DNA of 64,000 nucleotides from Roseateles asaccharophilus (GTDB lineage: Bacteria; Pseudomonadota; Gammaproteobacteria; Burkholderiales; Burkholderiaceae_C). The translations under genes and the position numbers were made by a program. Positions 14,125 to 22,274 of this stretch are shown piece by piece; the first letter of the stretch is position 1, and every line of letters starts with the position of its first letter. The notes under the pieces were generated by a model, which did no database searches, was not told where the DNA came from, and saw only the letters and a program-made list of their open reading frames with translations. Where the stretch lies: contig NZ_SNXE01000002.1 of NCBI RefSeq assembly GCF_004362405.1, forward strand, positions 364,191 to 428,190, read 5' to 3'.

Positions 14125-14144
14125 CGTGCTTGTGCGTGCTTGTG
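14125..14144 (+). repeat. Two tandem copies of CGTGCTTGTG
   Basis: A 10-base unit is repeated twice exactly, followed by a partial copy (CGGGTGCTG), in the 252-base space between the transporter and a small membrane-protein gene. It may be a simple slippage repeat. The rest of that space holds the terminator at 14051 and no other signal I can see. Confidence 0.5.
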
Positions 14145-14254
14145 CGGGTGCTGAGGGTGTGACTGAACACTCTGCTTGCTAGCGTGCCAGCCAGCCTGCC
14201 GTCAGCTAGGCGCGCAAGAATTGCGACCATCAACAAGCAAAGGAGACCCCTGGT

Positions 14255-14464
14255 ATGTGGAAAATTCTGGTTGGCTTCGCCGTCTTTGCAGCCCTGGCCC
14301 TGTATGTGCTGAGCATGGGCGGAGACATCGATATGGGCGGTGAGAAGCATGGCATCGACCATCCGCCGGAAGCCGCATCCGCCGCTGCTTCCGCGCCCCA
14401 GGCGGCCAGCGCCGTGGCCGCTGCCGCCAGCGCCCTGGCACCGGCCTCCGCAGCTTCCAACTGA
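14255..14464 (+). CDS. Small single-pass membrane protein of unknown function
   Basis: A 69-residue protein not recognised as a named family. Residues 1-20 (MWKILVGFAVFAALALYVLS) form one hydrophobic segment. A short acidic/histidine stretch (GGDIDMGGEKHGIDHPPE) follows, and the last 35 residues are almost only Ala, Ser and Pro. AAGGAG precedes the ATG at good spacing, and a strong terminator follows 11 bases after the stop, which supports a real, independently transcribed gene. It could be membrane-anchored with a disordered tail. An uncleaved signal anchor is as likely as a signal peptide. Confidence 0.7.
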   Translation: MWKILVGFAVFAALALYVLSMGGDIDMGGEKHGIDHPPEAASAAASAPQAASAVAAAASALAPASAASN

Positions 14465-14474
14465 GCCCCAAATG

Positions 14475-14508
14475 AACAAGGCCGGTGGTTTGATCCACCG
14501 GCCTTGTT
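14475..14508. terminator. Terminator hairpin between convergent genes
   Basis: A perfect 14-bp stem (AACAAGGCCGGTGG / CCACCGGCCTTGTT) with loop TTTGAT lies between the small membrane-protein gene (+) and the sensor kinase gene (-). The stem is palindromic and T-rich at its outer ends, so it can serve both strands. Confidence 0.8.
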
Positions 14509-14527
14509 GCGCTTGGGGACCTCCGGT

Positions 14528-16108
14528 TCAGAGCATGGACTCGCCGGCTGCGCGCTGCGGGGCGATGCGGGGCATGCGTATCAGGGTGCGGGTGCCCGCG
14601 CCGGGGCTGGAAAAGACCTCGATCTGACCGCCCAGCACATTGGTCACAATGTTGTGCACGATGTGCATGCCCAGACCGGAGCCGCCGGTACCCAGCTTGG
14701 TCGTGAAGAAGGGATCGAAGATGCGGCGTCGCACCGACTCGTCCATGCCGCGCCCATCGTCCTGCACTTCCAGCTCCACCATTTCGACGTCATCGGCCAC
14801 GGGCGCGCAGCGCACGCTGACCTGGCCGCTGTCACGCTTCTCGAAGCCATGCACCAGCGCGTTCATCAGCAGATTGGTGAGCACCTGGCCGAGGGCGCCG
14901 GGGTAGGAATTCATGGCCACGCCGGCCGCCAGCTCGGTCCTGATCTTGAAGGGCGTGTGCTTGAAGCTGGGCTCCACCATGACCAGCACATCCTCAATGA
15001 CCTGGGCTAGCTCAAAGCCGCGCCGCGAGTCCGTGGTCTGGTCAATGGCCACCTGCTTGAAATCCCGCACCAGATCCGCCGCCTTCTGCACATTGCGGTG
15101 CAGGATGTCCTGCCCGCGGCGGGTGTCTCTGGCCAGCTCCTCCAGCAGGCTTCGGCGCATGGGCGTCTGGCCGCTGAGCATGGTTTCCAGTTCGCGCCAG
15201 CGGTCTTCCAGGGCCGAAACCACGGTCAGCGCATTGCCCAGCGGGGTGTTCAGCTCATGCGCGACACCCGCCACCAGGCGGCCCAGCGAGGCCAGCTTCT
15301 CCGATTCCACCAGCTCCCGCTGCGCCGTCTTCAGCGTGGCCAGGGCCTCGGTCAGCTCCGAATTCGTGGTGGTCAGCGCGGCCGTGCGTTCCGCGACCTG
15401 GGACTCCAGGGTGTTGGCATGCTGACGCAACTCATCAAAGGCCGCCAGCAGGGCCTGGCGCATGCGCTCCATGGCCTGGCCGACGCGGGCAATCTCATCA
15501 TCGCCCTCCAGATCCAGGGTCTTGTCCAGGGACTGGTCCAGTCGACCCGCCGCCAGATTTGCGGCCGCATGGCTGAGGCGGTCCATGGGCTGCAGCACCC
15601 GGCGCTGCATCACCAGCAGGATCAGGCCCAGGGACAGGGTCAGGGTCAGGGCGCTGCGCCACAGGGTGCGCAGCATGTCGGCATTTCGGCGCTCCAGCAG
15701 GGGGGCGGCGCTCATGGTGACCGTGATCTGGGCAATCTCGCGCCCATCGCGCATCACGCCGCGGGTCTGGCTCAGTGTCAGCTCCGGCGAGCTGCTGCTG
15801 CGCTGGAACTCCAGGAAGGGACGGGGCGAGGAGGGCTCCATCACCAGCACGGAGACAAAGCGCGGATCATCGACCTGGGCCTTGATCATGGGCTCGGCCA
15901 GATCGGGCGAGACCTGCCAGATGGGCTCCGAGAGAGACAGGGCCAGGATTTCCACCACCCGGGCCAGGTCGCGGCGCAAGTCGTCCATGGCTTCGCGGCG
16001 CTGCGTCTGGAGGTCATACATCAGCACCGCGCCCGTGGGCACCAGCAAACCCACGACCAGGGCCAGCACAACCGCGTTGCGCAGTGAAGATCCGGCCAGA
16101 CGTTTCAT
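14528..16108 (-). CDS. Orphan membrane sensor histidine kinase
   Basis: A 526-residue sensor kinase. Segment 1 is at about residues 11-31 and a periplasmic sensor region at about 35-148. Segment 2 is at about 152-168, then a HAMP-like linker (VLQPMDRLSHAAANLAAGRL) and a coiled coil. The phosphoacceptor box SLGRLVAGVAHELNTPLGNA has His284. ATP-binding boxes are NLLMNALVHG, DDGRGMD and GTGGSGLGMHIVHNIV. The HELNTPLGN type of box is found in one subset of HisKA kinases. No response regulator gene is adjacent, so the partner must lie elsewhere. Ligand unknown. Confidence 0.9.
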   Translation of the reverse strand: MKRLAGSSLRNAVVLALVVGLLVPTGAVLMYDLQTQRREAMDDLRRDLARVVEILALSLSEPIWQVSPDLAEPMIKAQVDDPRFVSVLVMEPSSPRPFLEFQRSSSSPELTLSQTRGVMRDGREIAQITVTMSAAPLLERRNADMLRTLWRSALTLTLSLGLILLVMQRRVLQPMDRLSHAAANLAAGRLDQSLDKTLDLEGDDEIARVGQAMERMRQALLAAFDELRQHANTLESQVAERTAALTTTNSELTEALATLKTAQRELVESEKLASLGRLVAGVAHELNTPLGNALTVVSALEDRWRELETMLSGQTPMRRSLLEELARDTRRGQDILHRNVQKAADLVRDFKQVAIDQTTDSRRGFELAQVIEDVLVMVEPSFKHTPFKIRTELAAGVAMNSYPGALGQVLTNLLMNALVHGFEKRDSGQVSVRCAPVADDVEMVELEVQDDGRGMDESVRRRIFDPFFTTKLGTGGSGLGMHIVHNIVTNVLGGQIEVFSSPGAGTRTLIRMPRIAPQRAAGESML

Positions 16109-16307
16109 GGCAGCAAAGGCCCGTGGCCAGCGCGGCGCTTACAGGTGGGCAGCAGCATGGCGCTGATTATGAACACAGCACCGCGCCCCACGCCAGTTCT
16201 TTGGGTGCCAGGTCTTGAGGAAGCGCGGGCCTGGGAACGGAAAACCACAGCCGCCTTGTGGTGGCTGAGGGCTGGCTGGGGGTTTTCACCAGTCTTGCGC
16301 TTGCCGC

Positions 16308-17147
16308 TCAGTGTGACATCAGGACAGGCACGGTCATGGCATCCAGCATGCCACGGGTGGCGCCGCCCAGGATGCGCTCGGTCCAGCGGGCACGCCCGTA
16401 GGCACCCATCACGATCAGGTCGGCGTCCAGATCGGCGGCGCGCGAGAGCAGCAGCTCACCGACCGCCTGTGTGCCGCCGGTTTGCTCTTGGACCTCGGCC
16501 GTGACGCCCTGCCACATCAGCCACTGCTGCAAGGCGGACAGCCTCGGCGCCAGCGGTTCGTCCAGCCGGCTCTCGCGCCAGCTCAACACCTGCACCTGCT
16601 CGGCTCGGCGCAGCAGGGGCAGGGCGTCAGCGAGCGCGCGCGCGGCTTCGCGGCTGTCATCCCAGGCGACCAGGGCGCGTCGCCCCAGGGGGCCGTCCGC
16701 CCAGGCATAGGGCAGGATCAGGCCCGGGCGCGCGCTGTGCATCAGCACCTGCTCGCTGGCACTGCGACGCTGAGCATGGCCTGGACGCTCCGGATCTGAC
16801 TGCCCCAGGATCACCAGATCGGAGCAATGGGCGTGACGCACCAGGGACTCGGCCACATCGGCCGTGTCCACCACCGCCTCGCAGGACTTGAGCCCCGCTT
16901 CCGCACAAGCCTGACGGAAGGCCTGCGCTGTGCCCTGCGCCTGCTCGAGCAGCAGATCCCAGGCCATGGTGTTGAATGACTCCAAGGCGGCCGCGGCCTC
17001 AAGGGCCAGGGGCATGCGCAGCAGGCCGGTGGGGGCCAGTCCCACCAGACGGGCTTGCATCAGCTTGGCCAGGGCTATGGCCTGCTGCACACGCGCGGCA
17101 CAGGTGGGGGCATCATCCAGGTGGACAAGCAGGCTGCGATAGCTCAT
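16308..17147 (-). CDS. Two-domain universal stress protein (UspA family)
   Basis: A 279-residue tandem UspA protein. The first domain starts MSYRSLLVHLDDAPTCAARV. The second starts ALVAWDDSREAARALADALP and ends with the ATP-binding signature IVMGAYGRARWTERILGGAT, matching the G-x2-G-x9-G(S/T) pattern. The first domain lacks a clean copy of that signature, so probably only the second binds nucleotide. AGGGAGAG precedes the ATG. It lies 85 bases downstream of a co-directional Hsp20 gene, which suggests a general stress role. The 199 bases between it and the sensor kinase gene show no clear signal. Confidence 0.9.
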   Translation of the reverse strand: MSYRSLLVHLDDAPTCAARVQQAIALAKLMQARLVGLAPTGLLRMPLALEAAAALESFNTMAWDLLLEQAQGTAQAFRQACAEAGLKSCEAVVDTADVAESLVRHAHCSDLVILGQSDPERPGHAQRRSASEQVLMHSARPGLILPYAWADGPLGRRALVAWDDSREAARALADALPLLRRAEQVQVLSWRESRLDEPLAPRLSALQQWLMWQGVTAEVQEQTGGTQAVGELLLSRAADLDADLIVMGAYGRARWTERILGGATRGMLDAMTVPVLMSH

Positions 17148-17232
17148 GAGGACTCTCCCTGTGGCTGTATTCGGGCATCTTGCTGGTCATCGTGCCCCGG
17201 GTGCTTGATGCAACGCAAGCGCCAGCGCCCCC

Positions 17233-17685
17233 TCACGGACGGGCTTGCTGTACGGCGATGGTGCGGCTGCTCGTGGCCTCACGCTTGGGAAGGACCAGGT
17301 TCAGCACGCCGTTGTCGTAGCGGGCCTGCACCCGGCCCGCGTCGATGTCATGCGCCAGGGAGAAGCCGCGCGTGACCGGACCCTCGCGGCCCTCGCGCAG
17401 CAGCACGCGCGCGGCCCCGCTTCCGGTCGGAAAGTCCTCGTCATAGGCAGGGATGTCGGCGGCGATATTGACGAAGTTGCGATCAACGGTGACGCGCACA
17501 CTGTCCTTGTGCGCGCCCGGCAGTTCGGCGCGCACCCGGTAGTCCTGGGCGGTCTCGCAGATGTCTAGGCGTATGCCATCGCCCAGGGCGTCGGTGTCCA
17601 TGGCCGCGCGCAGGGCCGGCATCAACTGCTGCAGCAGGCCGGGGATGGTCGCTTCCTGAGAGCTGCGGGGCGGATAGGCGCTCAT
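17233..17685 (-). CDS. Hsp20 / alpha-crystallin small heat-shock protein
   Basis: A 150-residue small heat-shock chaperone that would hold unfolding proteins in the cytoplasm. The alpha-crystallin domain runs from about residue 45: LDICETAQDYRVRAELPGAH, then VRVTVDRNFVNIAADIP, and ends with ARYDNGVLNLVLPKRE, where GVLNLVLPK is the family signature. The start MSAYPPRSSQ at 17685 is chosen because GAGGAA lies eight bases upstream; the open frame extends further but without a site. It is co-directional with the universal stress protein and divergent from the hemolysin-family operon. Confidence 0.9.
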   Translation of the reverse strand: MSAYPPRSSQEATIPGLLQQLMPALRAAMDTDALGDGIRLDICETAQDYRVRAELPGAHKDSVRVTVDRNFVNIAADIPAYDEDFPTGSGAARVLLREGREGPVTRGFSLAHDIDAGRVQARYDNGVLNLVLPKREATSSRTIAVQQARP

Positions 17686-17865
17686 CGTCGGTTCCTCGCT
17701 GGCGGCTGCGGGCGTCACGTCCAGTTGTGGCGCCCTGTGTCCGAAGTCTATGCACGCCGGCCGCGGCGAGCTTGTCAAGGATCAATCACCGCGGCCATCC
17801 CGCAGCGGGCCGGGTGCCTCAAGCCTCGACGTCCATGGCGCTGTTCATGCAGCGTCGCCGCGGCG

Positions 17866-17882
17866 CTTAAGGCCTTGTTAAT
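17866..17882 (+). promoter_or_regulatory. PmrA/QseB-type direct repeat before the hemolysin-family operon
   Basis: CTTAAG-N5-GTTAAT gives two TTAA cores exactly 11 bases apart. It fits the published PmrA box YTTAAK-N5-YTTAAK at all but one defined position. It lies 59 bases before the chosen start of the first operon gene. A QseBC/TctDE-like two-component pair sits just past the operon at 22275-24319 and is the natural candidate to bind it. The rest of the 255-base divergent region shows no stronger promoter hexamers. Confidence 0.5.
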
Positions 17883-17940
17883 CGTCCGGGCCGAGCATTC
17901 GCTGCATGGGAGGCCTGTCGGCGCTCCCCAAGGAGTTGTC

Positions 17941-18570
17941 TTGTTGCTGAATGCCCAGATGCCGGAGCCTCGCCACAAGGGGTTGGACTTGGCGGCCCAG
18001 CTGAAGGTCTGCGGACCTGCAGATCCCGGCCGCGCCGAGCTTGAGACCTTCATCCAGCGGGTGTTTTCCCAGCGCTATGGCGCGGTGGTGGATGAGTTCG
18101 CCCCCGTCCTGGTCGGTCTGTACGACCCGCTTGAGGGCCTGGTTGCCGCCGCCGGCTATCGCGGCGCTGCAGGCGGGCCCTTGTTTCTGGAGCGCTATCT
18201 CGCGGCGCCCGTCGAAGCGCAGCTGGCGGCGTCCGCAGCCTCACCCCTGGGGCGCGAGGCGATCGTGGAAGTGGCGCATCTGGCTGCCAGTCGCGCGGGC
18301 GAGGGGCGTCGATTGATTGCGCTGCTGGGTCAGCACCTGGTCTTGCAGGGCTTTGAGTGGGTGGTCAGCACCTTGACGGCCGAGCTCCGGCACCTGTTCG
18401 TGCGCCTGGGCGTCACGCCGCTGGCCCTGGGCGCGGCCGACCCGCAGCGTCTGGGCGAGCAGGCCGCGCGCTGGGGCAGCTATTACGAGCACCAGCCCGT
18501 GGTGCTGGCCGGCCATCTGTCGCAGGCCCTGAGCCAGCTGGCCCGCAGGCTGGCGCGGGAGCGTTCATGA
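17941..18570 (+). CDS. 'Thermostable hemolysin' family protein (GNAT-like)
   Basis: First gene of a five-gene operon, 209 residues from the TTG at 17941. The Pfam thermostable-hemolysin family is recognisable in ETFIQRVFSQRYGAVVDEFA, LVGLYDPLEGLVAAAGYRGA, REAIVEVAHLAASRAGEGRR and GFEWVVSTLTAELRHLFVRL. The strand-turn-helix pattern and VEVAHLA core look to me like a GNAT or LuxI-type acyltransferase fold; this is inference. The start is unusual: AAGGAG ends 5 bases before TTG 17941 and 8 before TTG 17944, while the first ATG (17959) is too distant. No signal peptide is present, which argues against a secreted toxin. The stop overlaps the next start. Confidence 0.8.
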   Translation: MLLNAQMPEPRHKGLDLAAQLKVCGPADPGRAELETFIQRVFSQRYGAVVDEFAPVLVGLYDPLEGLVAAAGYRGAAGGPLFLERYLAAPVEAQLAASAASPLGREAIVEVAHLAASRAGEGRRLIALLGQHLVLQGFEWVVSTLTAELRHLFVRLGVTPLALGAADPQRLGEQAARWGSYYEHQPVVLAGHLSQALSQLARRLARERS

Positions 18571-20039
18571 GCCCCTTGCAGATACCGCAGGACTGGGCCT
18601 GGATGGGCCCCCAGGCCGAGCTGGGGGATGGCGAGCGCCTCTTCACGCACGAGCAGCTGATGACCGAGGTGCGCGCACTGGCACACCAGCTGCGCGGCGC
18701 CGGCACCCGGGTTCTGGCCAGCTTGCTGGACAACGGGCCGGCCTGGGTCATTGCCGACCTGGCCGCCCAGGACCTGGTGCATGTGCCCCTGCCGCTCTTC
18801 TTCAGCCCGGCTCAGCGGCAGCATGCGCTGCAACACTGCGGCGCTGACACCTTGATCCTGCCCGCGAGTCTGGTCGATGCCATGGGCGGCCTGCCAGGTG
18901 AGCCCCTGGTGCTGGCCGGGCAGGCCCTGTGCCTGCTGCGGCTGCCCGGGCGTGCCCCCCTGATGCCGGAGGGCACGGCCAAGATCACCTTCACCTCCGG
19001 CACCACCGGCGCGCCCAAGGGTGTCTGCCTGACGAATGCGGCGATGCATGGCGTCGCCGCCTCGCTGGTGCAGGCGCTGGAGCCCCTGGATCTGCGGCGG
19101 CATCTCTGCGCCCTGCCGCTGGCCGTGCTGCTGGAGAACATTGCCGGCGTGCTGGCGCCCCTGCGCCGTGGCGCCACGGTGCTGCTGCCACCCTTGTCGC
19201 AGCTGGGCCTGAGCGGATCCTCGGGCTTCGACGTGCAGCGCTTCGACCAGTGCGTGCGTCAGTTCGAGCCGCACAGCCTGATCCTGTTGCCGCAGATGTT
19301 GCGTGCCTGGGTGGCCTGGCTGGCGCGCAGCGGCCTGCAGGCGCCGCCTGGCCTGAGGCTGGTGGCCGTGGGCGGCGCCGCGGTGGGTCAAGCGCTGCTG
19401 TCCCGGGCGCGAGCCCTGAACATACCGGCCTACGAAGGCTATGGCCTGTCCGAGGGCAGCTCCGTGCAGACCTTGAATCTGCCCTGGGCCGATTGCCCCG
19501 GCAGCGCGGGGCGCGCGCTGCCCCATGCCCAGATCCGCCTTGCCGACGATGGCGAGATCGAGTTGCGCGGCAGCCTGTTCAGCGGCTATGTGGGCGAGAG
19601 CACGGCCGTGCCCACATGGTGGCCCAGCGGGGATCTGGGGGAACTGGATGCCCAGGGCTTCTTGCACATCCGCGGCCGCAAGAAGCATGTGCTGATCACG
19701 AGCTTCGGGCGCAATGTGTCGCCGGAGTGGGTCGAGACCGCGCTTCGCAGCCAGGACGCGATTGGCCAGGCCGTGGTCTTCGGCGAGGCCATGCCCGCGC
19801 TGTGCGCCGTGCTCTGGCCAAGCCATGGTGCTGTGGATGCCGCGGCGCTGCAGGCGGCCGTGGCCGCCGCCAACGCCACATTGCCCGATTACGCCCGCAT
19901 CGGATGCTGGTGCATGGCCCAGGGCGTCTTCGGTCCCGAGTCCGGACTGGCCACGGCCAATGGCCGGCCGATCCGGGCGCAGATCTGGCACGCACACCGC
20001 GAGTTGCTGGGCGATCTGTCCGACGCCCTCTCTTCCTGA
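18567..20039 (+). CDS. AMP-binding acyl/aryl-CoA synthetase-like enzyme
   Basis: A 490-residue member of the ANL adenylating superfamily, expected to activate a carboxylic acid as its adenylate. Motif A3 is ITFTSGTTGAPKG (140-152), A5 is YEGYGLSEGSS (289-299), A7 is WWPSGDLGELD (351-361), and A8 is RGRKKHVLITSFGRNVSPEW (369-388). The A10 region reads LATANGRPIR (461-470), with arginine where the catalytic lysine normally stands. The start overlaps the previous stop (ATGA). Thioesterification may therefore be altered, or another lysine may serve. Its substrate is unknown. The operon places it next to a possible acyltransferase. Confidence 0.87.
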   Translation: MSPLQIPQDWAWMGPQAELGDGERLFTHEQLMTEVRALAHQLRGAGTRVLASLLDNGPAWVIADLAAQDLVHVPLPLFFSPAQRQHALQHCGADTLILPASLVDAMGGLPGEPLVLAGQALCLLRLPGRAPLMPEGTAKITFTSGTTGAPKGVCLTNAAMHGVAASLVQALEPLDLRRHLCALPLAVLLENIAGVLAPLRRGATVLLPPLSQLGLSGSSGFDVQRFDQCVRQFEPHSLILLPQMLRAWVAWLARSGLQAPPGLRLVAVGGAAVGQALLSRARALNIPAYEGYGLSEGSSVQTLNLPWADCPGSAGRALPHAQIRLADDGEIELRGSLFSGYVGESTAVPTWWPSGDLGELDAQGFLHIRGRKKHVLITSFGRNVSPEWVETALRSQDAIGQAVVFGEAMPALCAVLWPSHGAVDAAALQAAVAAANATLPDYARIGCWCMAQGVFGPESGLATANGRPIRAQIWHAHRELLGDLSDALSS

Positions 20040-20063
20040 CCCCGACCTACGGAGCACGTTTCC

Positions 20064-20744
20064 ATGAGTTTCCATGCCCGTCTGCTTGCCGAGACCGCGA
20101 CCGAGCGCACGTTCATGCAATCCGTCCCCATCATCCAGGGCTGCCTGCGCGGCGAGGTATCGCTCGCCAGCTATGTCGCCTTCCTGCGCGAGGCCTTCCA
20201 TCATGTGCGGCACACCGTGCCCCTGCTGCAGGCCTGCAAGGCAGCCCTGCCGACACGCCACGACTGGCTCAGGGAGGCGCTGGACGAGTACATCGAGGAA
20301 GAGGCCGGTCATGAGGAGTGGATCCTGGCGGACATCGCCGCCTGCGGCCAGGACGCGCAGGCCGCGCGCGCCTCGCGCCCGGGCGTGGCGACCGAGCTGA
20401 TGGTGGCTTATGCCTATGACGGCATCGCGCGCGGCAACCCGCTGAGCTTCTTCGGCATGGTGCTGGTGCTGGAGGGCAGCAGCGTCGCGCTGGCGCTGCT
20501 GGCGGCCGAGGCCATCCAGAAGCCGCTGGGCCTGCCCGACGCGGCCTTCACCTATCTCCGCTCCCACGGCACCCTGGATCTTGAACACACGGCCCACTTC
20601 CAGCAGCTCATGGACCTGATCGAGGATGAGCGCGACCAGGCCGATATCATCCACGCCGCCAAGGTCTTCTACCGCCTGTATGGCGATGTCTTCATAAGCC
20701 TGCCCCTGCCACGCGAGACCCAAGTGGCCGAGGTGATGGCATGA
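20064..20744 (+). CDS. Heme-oxygenase-like diiron (TenA-superfamily) protein
   Basis: A 226-residue all-helical protein of the iron-containing redox enzyme/TenA-like superfamily. The ligand pattern of heme-oxygenase-like diiron oxidases is visible: His46/47 and His50 in FHHVRHT, Glu79/80 and His83 in IEEEAGHEE, Glu137 in LVLEGSS, and Asp172/Glu174 with His175/His178 in LDLEHTAHF. Characterised relatives do oxidative decarboxylation, desaturation or N-oxygenation (UndA, BesC, SznF); thiaminase-type TenA lacks these ligands. It sits after an AMP-forming ligase and overlaps the next SDR gene (ATGA), so it probably oxidises an intermediate of that pathway. Confidence 0.83.
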   Translation: MSFHARLLAETATERTFMQSVPIIQGCLRGEVSLASYVAFLREAFHHVRHTVPLLQACKAALPTRHDWLREALDEYIEEEAGHEEWILADIAACGQDAQAARASRPGVATELMVAYAYDGIARGNPLSFFGMVLVLEGSSVALALLAAEAIQKPLGLPDAAFTYLRSHGTLDLEHTAHFQQLMDLIEDERDQADIIHAAKVFYRLYGDVFISLPLPRETQVAEVMA

Positions 20745-21565
20745 AGGCCGAGCAAGCCCGGGTGCTGCTGACGGGCGCCGCTGGCGGCATCGGTCGGGCG
20801 TCGGTGGATGTGCTGCTCGCGGCCGGTGCCTCGGTGCTGCTGGTCGGACGCGACCCCCACAAGCTGCAGCAGCTGATGGCGCAGGCCGCCCAGCGTCATG
20901 AGGGCGCCGCGGCGCGGCTGGCCTGGCAGTGCGCTGATCTCCAGTCGGATCAGGAGATTGCGGCCCTGGCCCGTGTGGGCATGGACTGGGGCTGCAATGT
21001 GCTCGTGCATGGCGCGGGTGTCCCGGCCTTCGGCCCGCTGACGTCCCTGGACGCTGCGACCCTGCGCGGCGTCATGCAGACCAATCTGCTGGCCCCCATG
21101 CTGCTCACGCAGTCGCTGCTGACGCATCTGATGCGCCAGCCCCGGGCACAGATCATCTGCGTGGGCTCGGCCCTGGGCCGCATTGGGCTGCCCGGCTTCA
21201 GCGCCTACTGTGCCAGCAAGTTCGGACTGCGGGGCTTTGCGGAGGCCCTCAGGCGCGAGGTGGCCGATAGCGGCGTGCTGGTTCAGTACCTGGGGCCGCG
21301 CAGCACGCGCACCGAGTTCAATGACGCGGCGGTCCAGGCCTACAACCAGGCCACCAAGACGGCCATGGATGCACCCGAGCGGGTGGCCCGCGAGCTGCTG
21401 AGCTTGCTGGTGAACGAGGCGCCGGAGCGCTTCATCGGCTTCCCGGAAGTGCTGGCGGTTCGACTCAACGGCCTGCTCGGCGCTTCCATGGACGGGGCGT
21501 TCGTCAAGCATGGCCGCAGCCTGGGGCGGCCGGCCGTGCCGCAGCAGCCCTTCACCCATTCCTGA
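20741..21565 (+). CDS. Short-chain dehydrogenase/reductase
   Basis: A 274-residue classical SDR. The nucleotide-binding motif is LLTGAAGGIGRAS (residues 10-21), the NAG-equivalent is HGAG, and the catalytic residues are Ser143, Tyr156 and Lys160 (VGSALG, YCASK). The arginine in LLVGRDPHK favours NADP(H). The gene starts inside the stop of the diiron protein gene, so the two are translationally coupled. In this operon it would reduce or oxidise a carbonyl of the unknown product. The C-terminal part (GFPEVLAVRLNGLLG) is a little longer than in minimal FabG proteins. Confidence 0.88.
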   Translation: MKAEQARVLLTGAAGGIGRASVDVLLAAGASVLLVGRDPHKLQQLMAQAAQRHEGAAARLAWQCADLQSDQEIAALARVGMDWGCNVLVHGAGVPAFGPLTSLDAATLRGVMQTNLLAPMLLTQSLLTHLMRQPRAQIICVGSALGRIGLPGFSAYCASKFGLRGFAEALRREVADSGVLVQYLGPRSTRTEFNDAAVQAYNQATKTAMDAPERVARELLSLLVNEAPERFIGFPEVLAVRLNGLLGASMDGAFVKHGRSLGRPAVPQQPFTHS

Positions 21566-21589
21566 CTCGTTTTCACCCGGAGACACCTT

Positions 21590-22240
21590 ATGAACAAGTT
21601 CAAGGCCGCCTTGCTGAGCACGGCCCTGCTGGGCGCATGGCTCGGCCCTCTTCAAACCGCGCTGGCCGGCGCGCTGGAGGACGGCATCATCGAGATCCAG
21701 CAGGACTGGGCGGTGATCCGCTACCAGACGCCCGCGGCCGAACGTGAGCGGCGCTTCGAGGCCCTGGCGGCCAAGGCGCACAAGCTCAGCGAGACGCATC
21801 CCGGTCGCAGCGAACCCCTGGTCTGGGAGGGCATCGTCGTGAGCTCCTGGGCCGGCGAGAAGGGTGGCCTGGGCGCCCTGGGCCTGGTCAAGCAGGCCAA
21901 GACCCTGTACGAGCATGCGATCAAGATCGATGGGCAGGCGCTGGATGGCTCGGCCTACAACAGCCTGGGGGTGCTCTACTACAAGGTCCCCGGCTGGCCG
22001 CTTGGCTTTGGCGACAAGGACAAGGCGCGCGAACTCCTGCAGCGTGCCTTGCAGATCAACCCCAAGGGCATTGACGCCAATTACTTCTACGGCGAGTTCT
22101 TGCTTGAGAACAAGCAGACGGCCGAGGCCGTGAGCTATCTGGAGCGCGCGATGGCGGCACCGGCCCGCCCGGGCCGTCAGGTCGCGGATACCGGTCGCCG
22201 CGAAGAGGCCCGGGCCCTGCTGGAGAAAGCCCGGCATTGA
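21590..22240 (+). CDS. Exported TPR protein closing the operon
   Basis: A 216-residue protein with a signal peptide (about residues 1-27, ending TALAG) and TPR-like helices. The clearest repeats are SAYNSLGVLYYKVPGW, then DKARELLQRALQINPKGIDA and NYFYGEFLLENKQTAEAVSY. AACAAG surrounds the start, and the sequence CGGAGA lies 8 bases upstream as ribosome-binding site. It follows the SDR gene by 24 bases in the same direction. A periplasmic TPR protein could hold or scaffold the pathway product or its export machinery. It resembles no enzyme. Confidence 0.8.
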   Translation: MNKFKAALLSTALLGAWLGPLQTALAGALEDGIIEIQQDWAVIRYQTPAAERERRFEALAAKAHKLSETHPGRSEPLVWEGIVVSSWAGEKGGLGALGLVKQAKTLYEHAIKIDGQALDGSAYNSLGVLYYKVPGWPLGFGDKDKARELLQRALQINPKGIDANYFYGEFLLENKQTAEAVSYLERAMAAPARPGRQVADTGRREEARALLEKARH

Positions 22241-22274
22241 GCGGCGCGGTGGCGGGCCAGGCCGCCGCAGGGCC

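Noticed and set aside
17941-18570. Reading the first operon gene as a secreted hemolysin toxin
   Set aside because: The family name suggests it, but there is no signal peptide, no membrane-insertion segment, and the gene is coupled to metabolic enzymes.
18483-20723. A 746-codon open frame on the minus strand
   Set aside because: Antisense to the AMP-binding enzyme and diiron protein genes. It has no recognisable domain.
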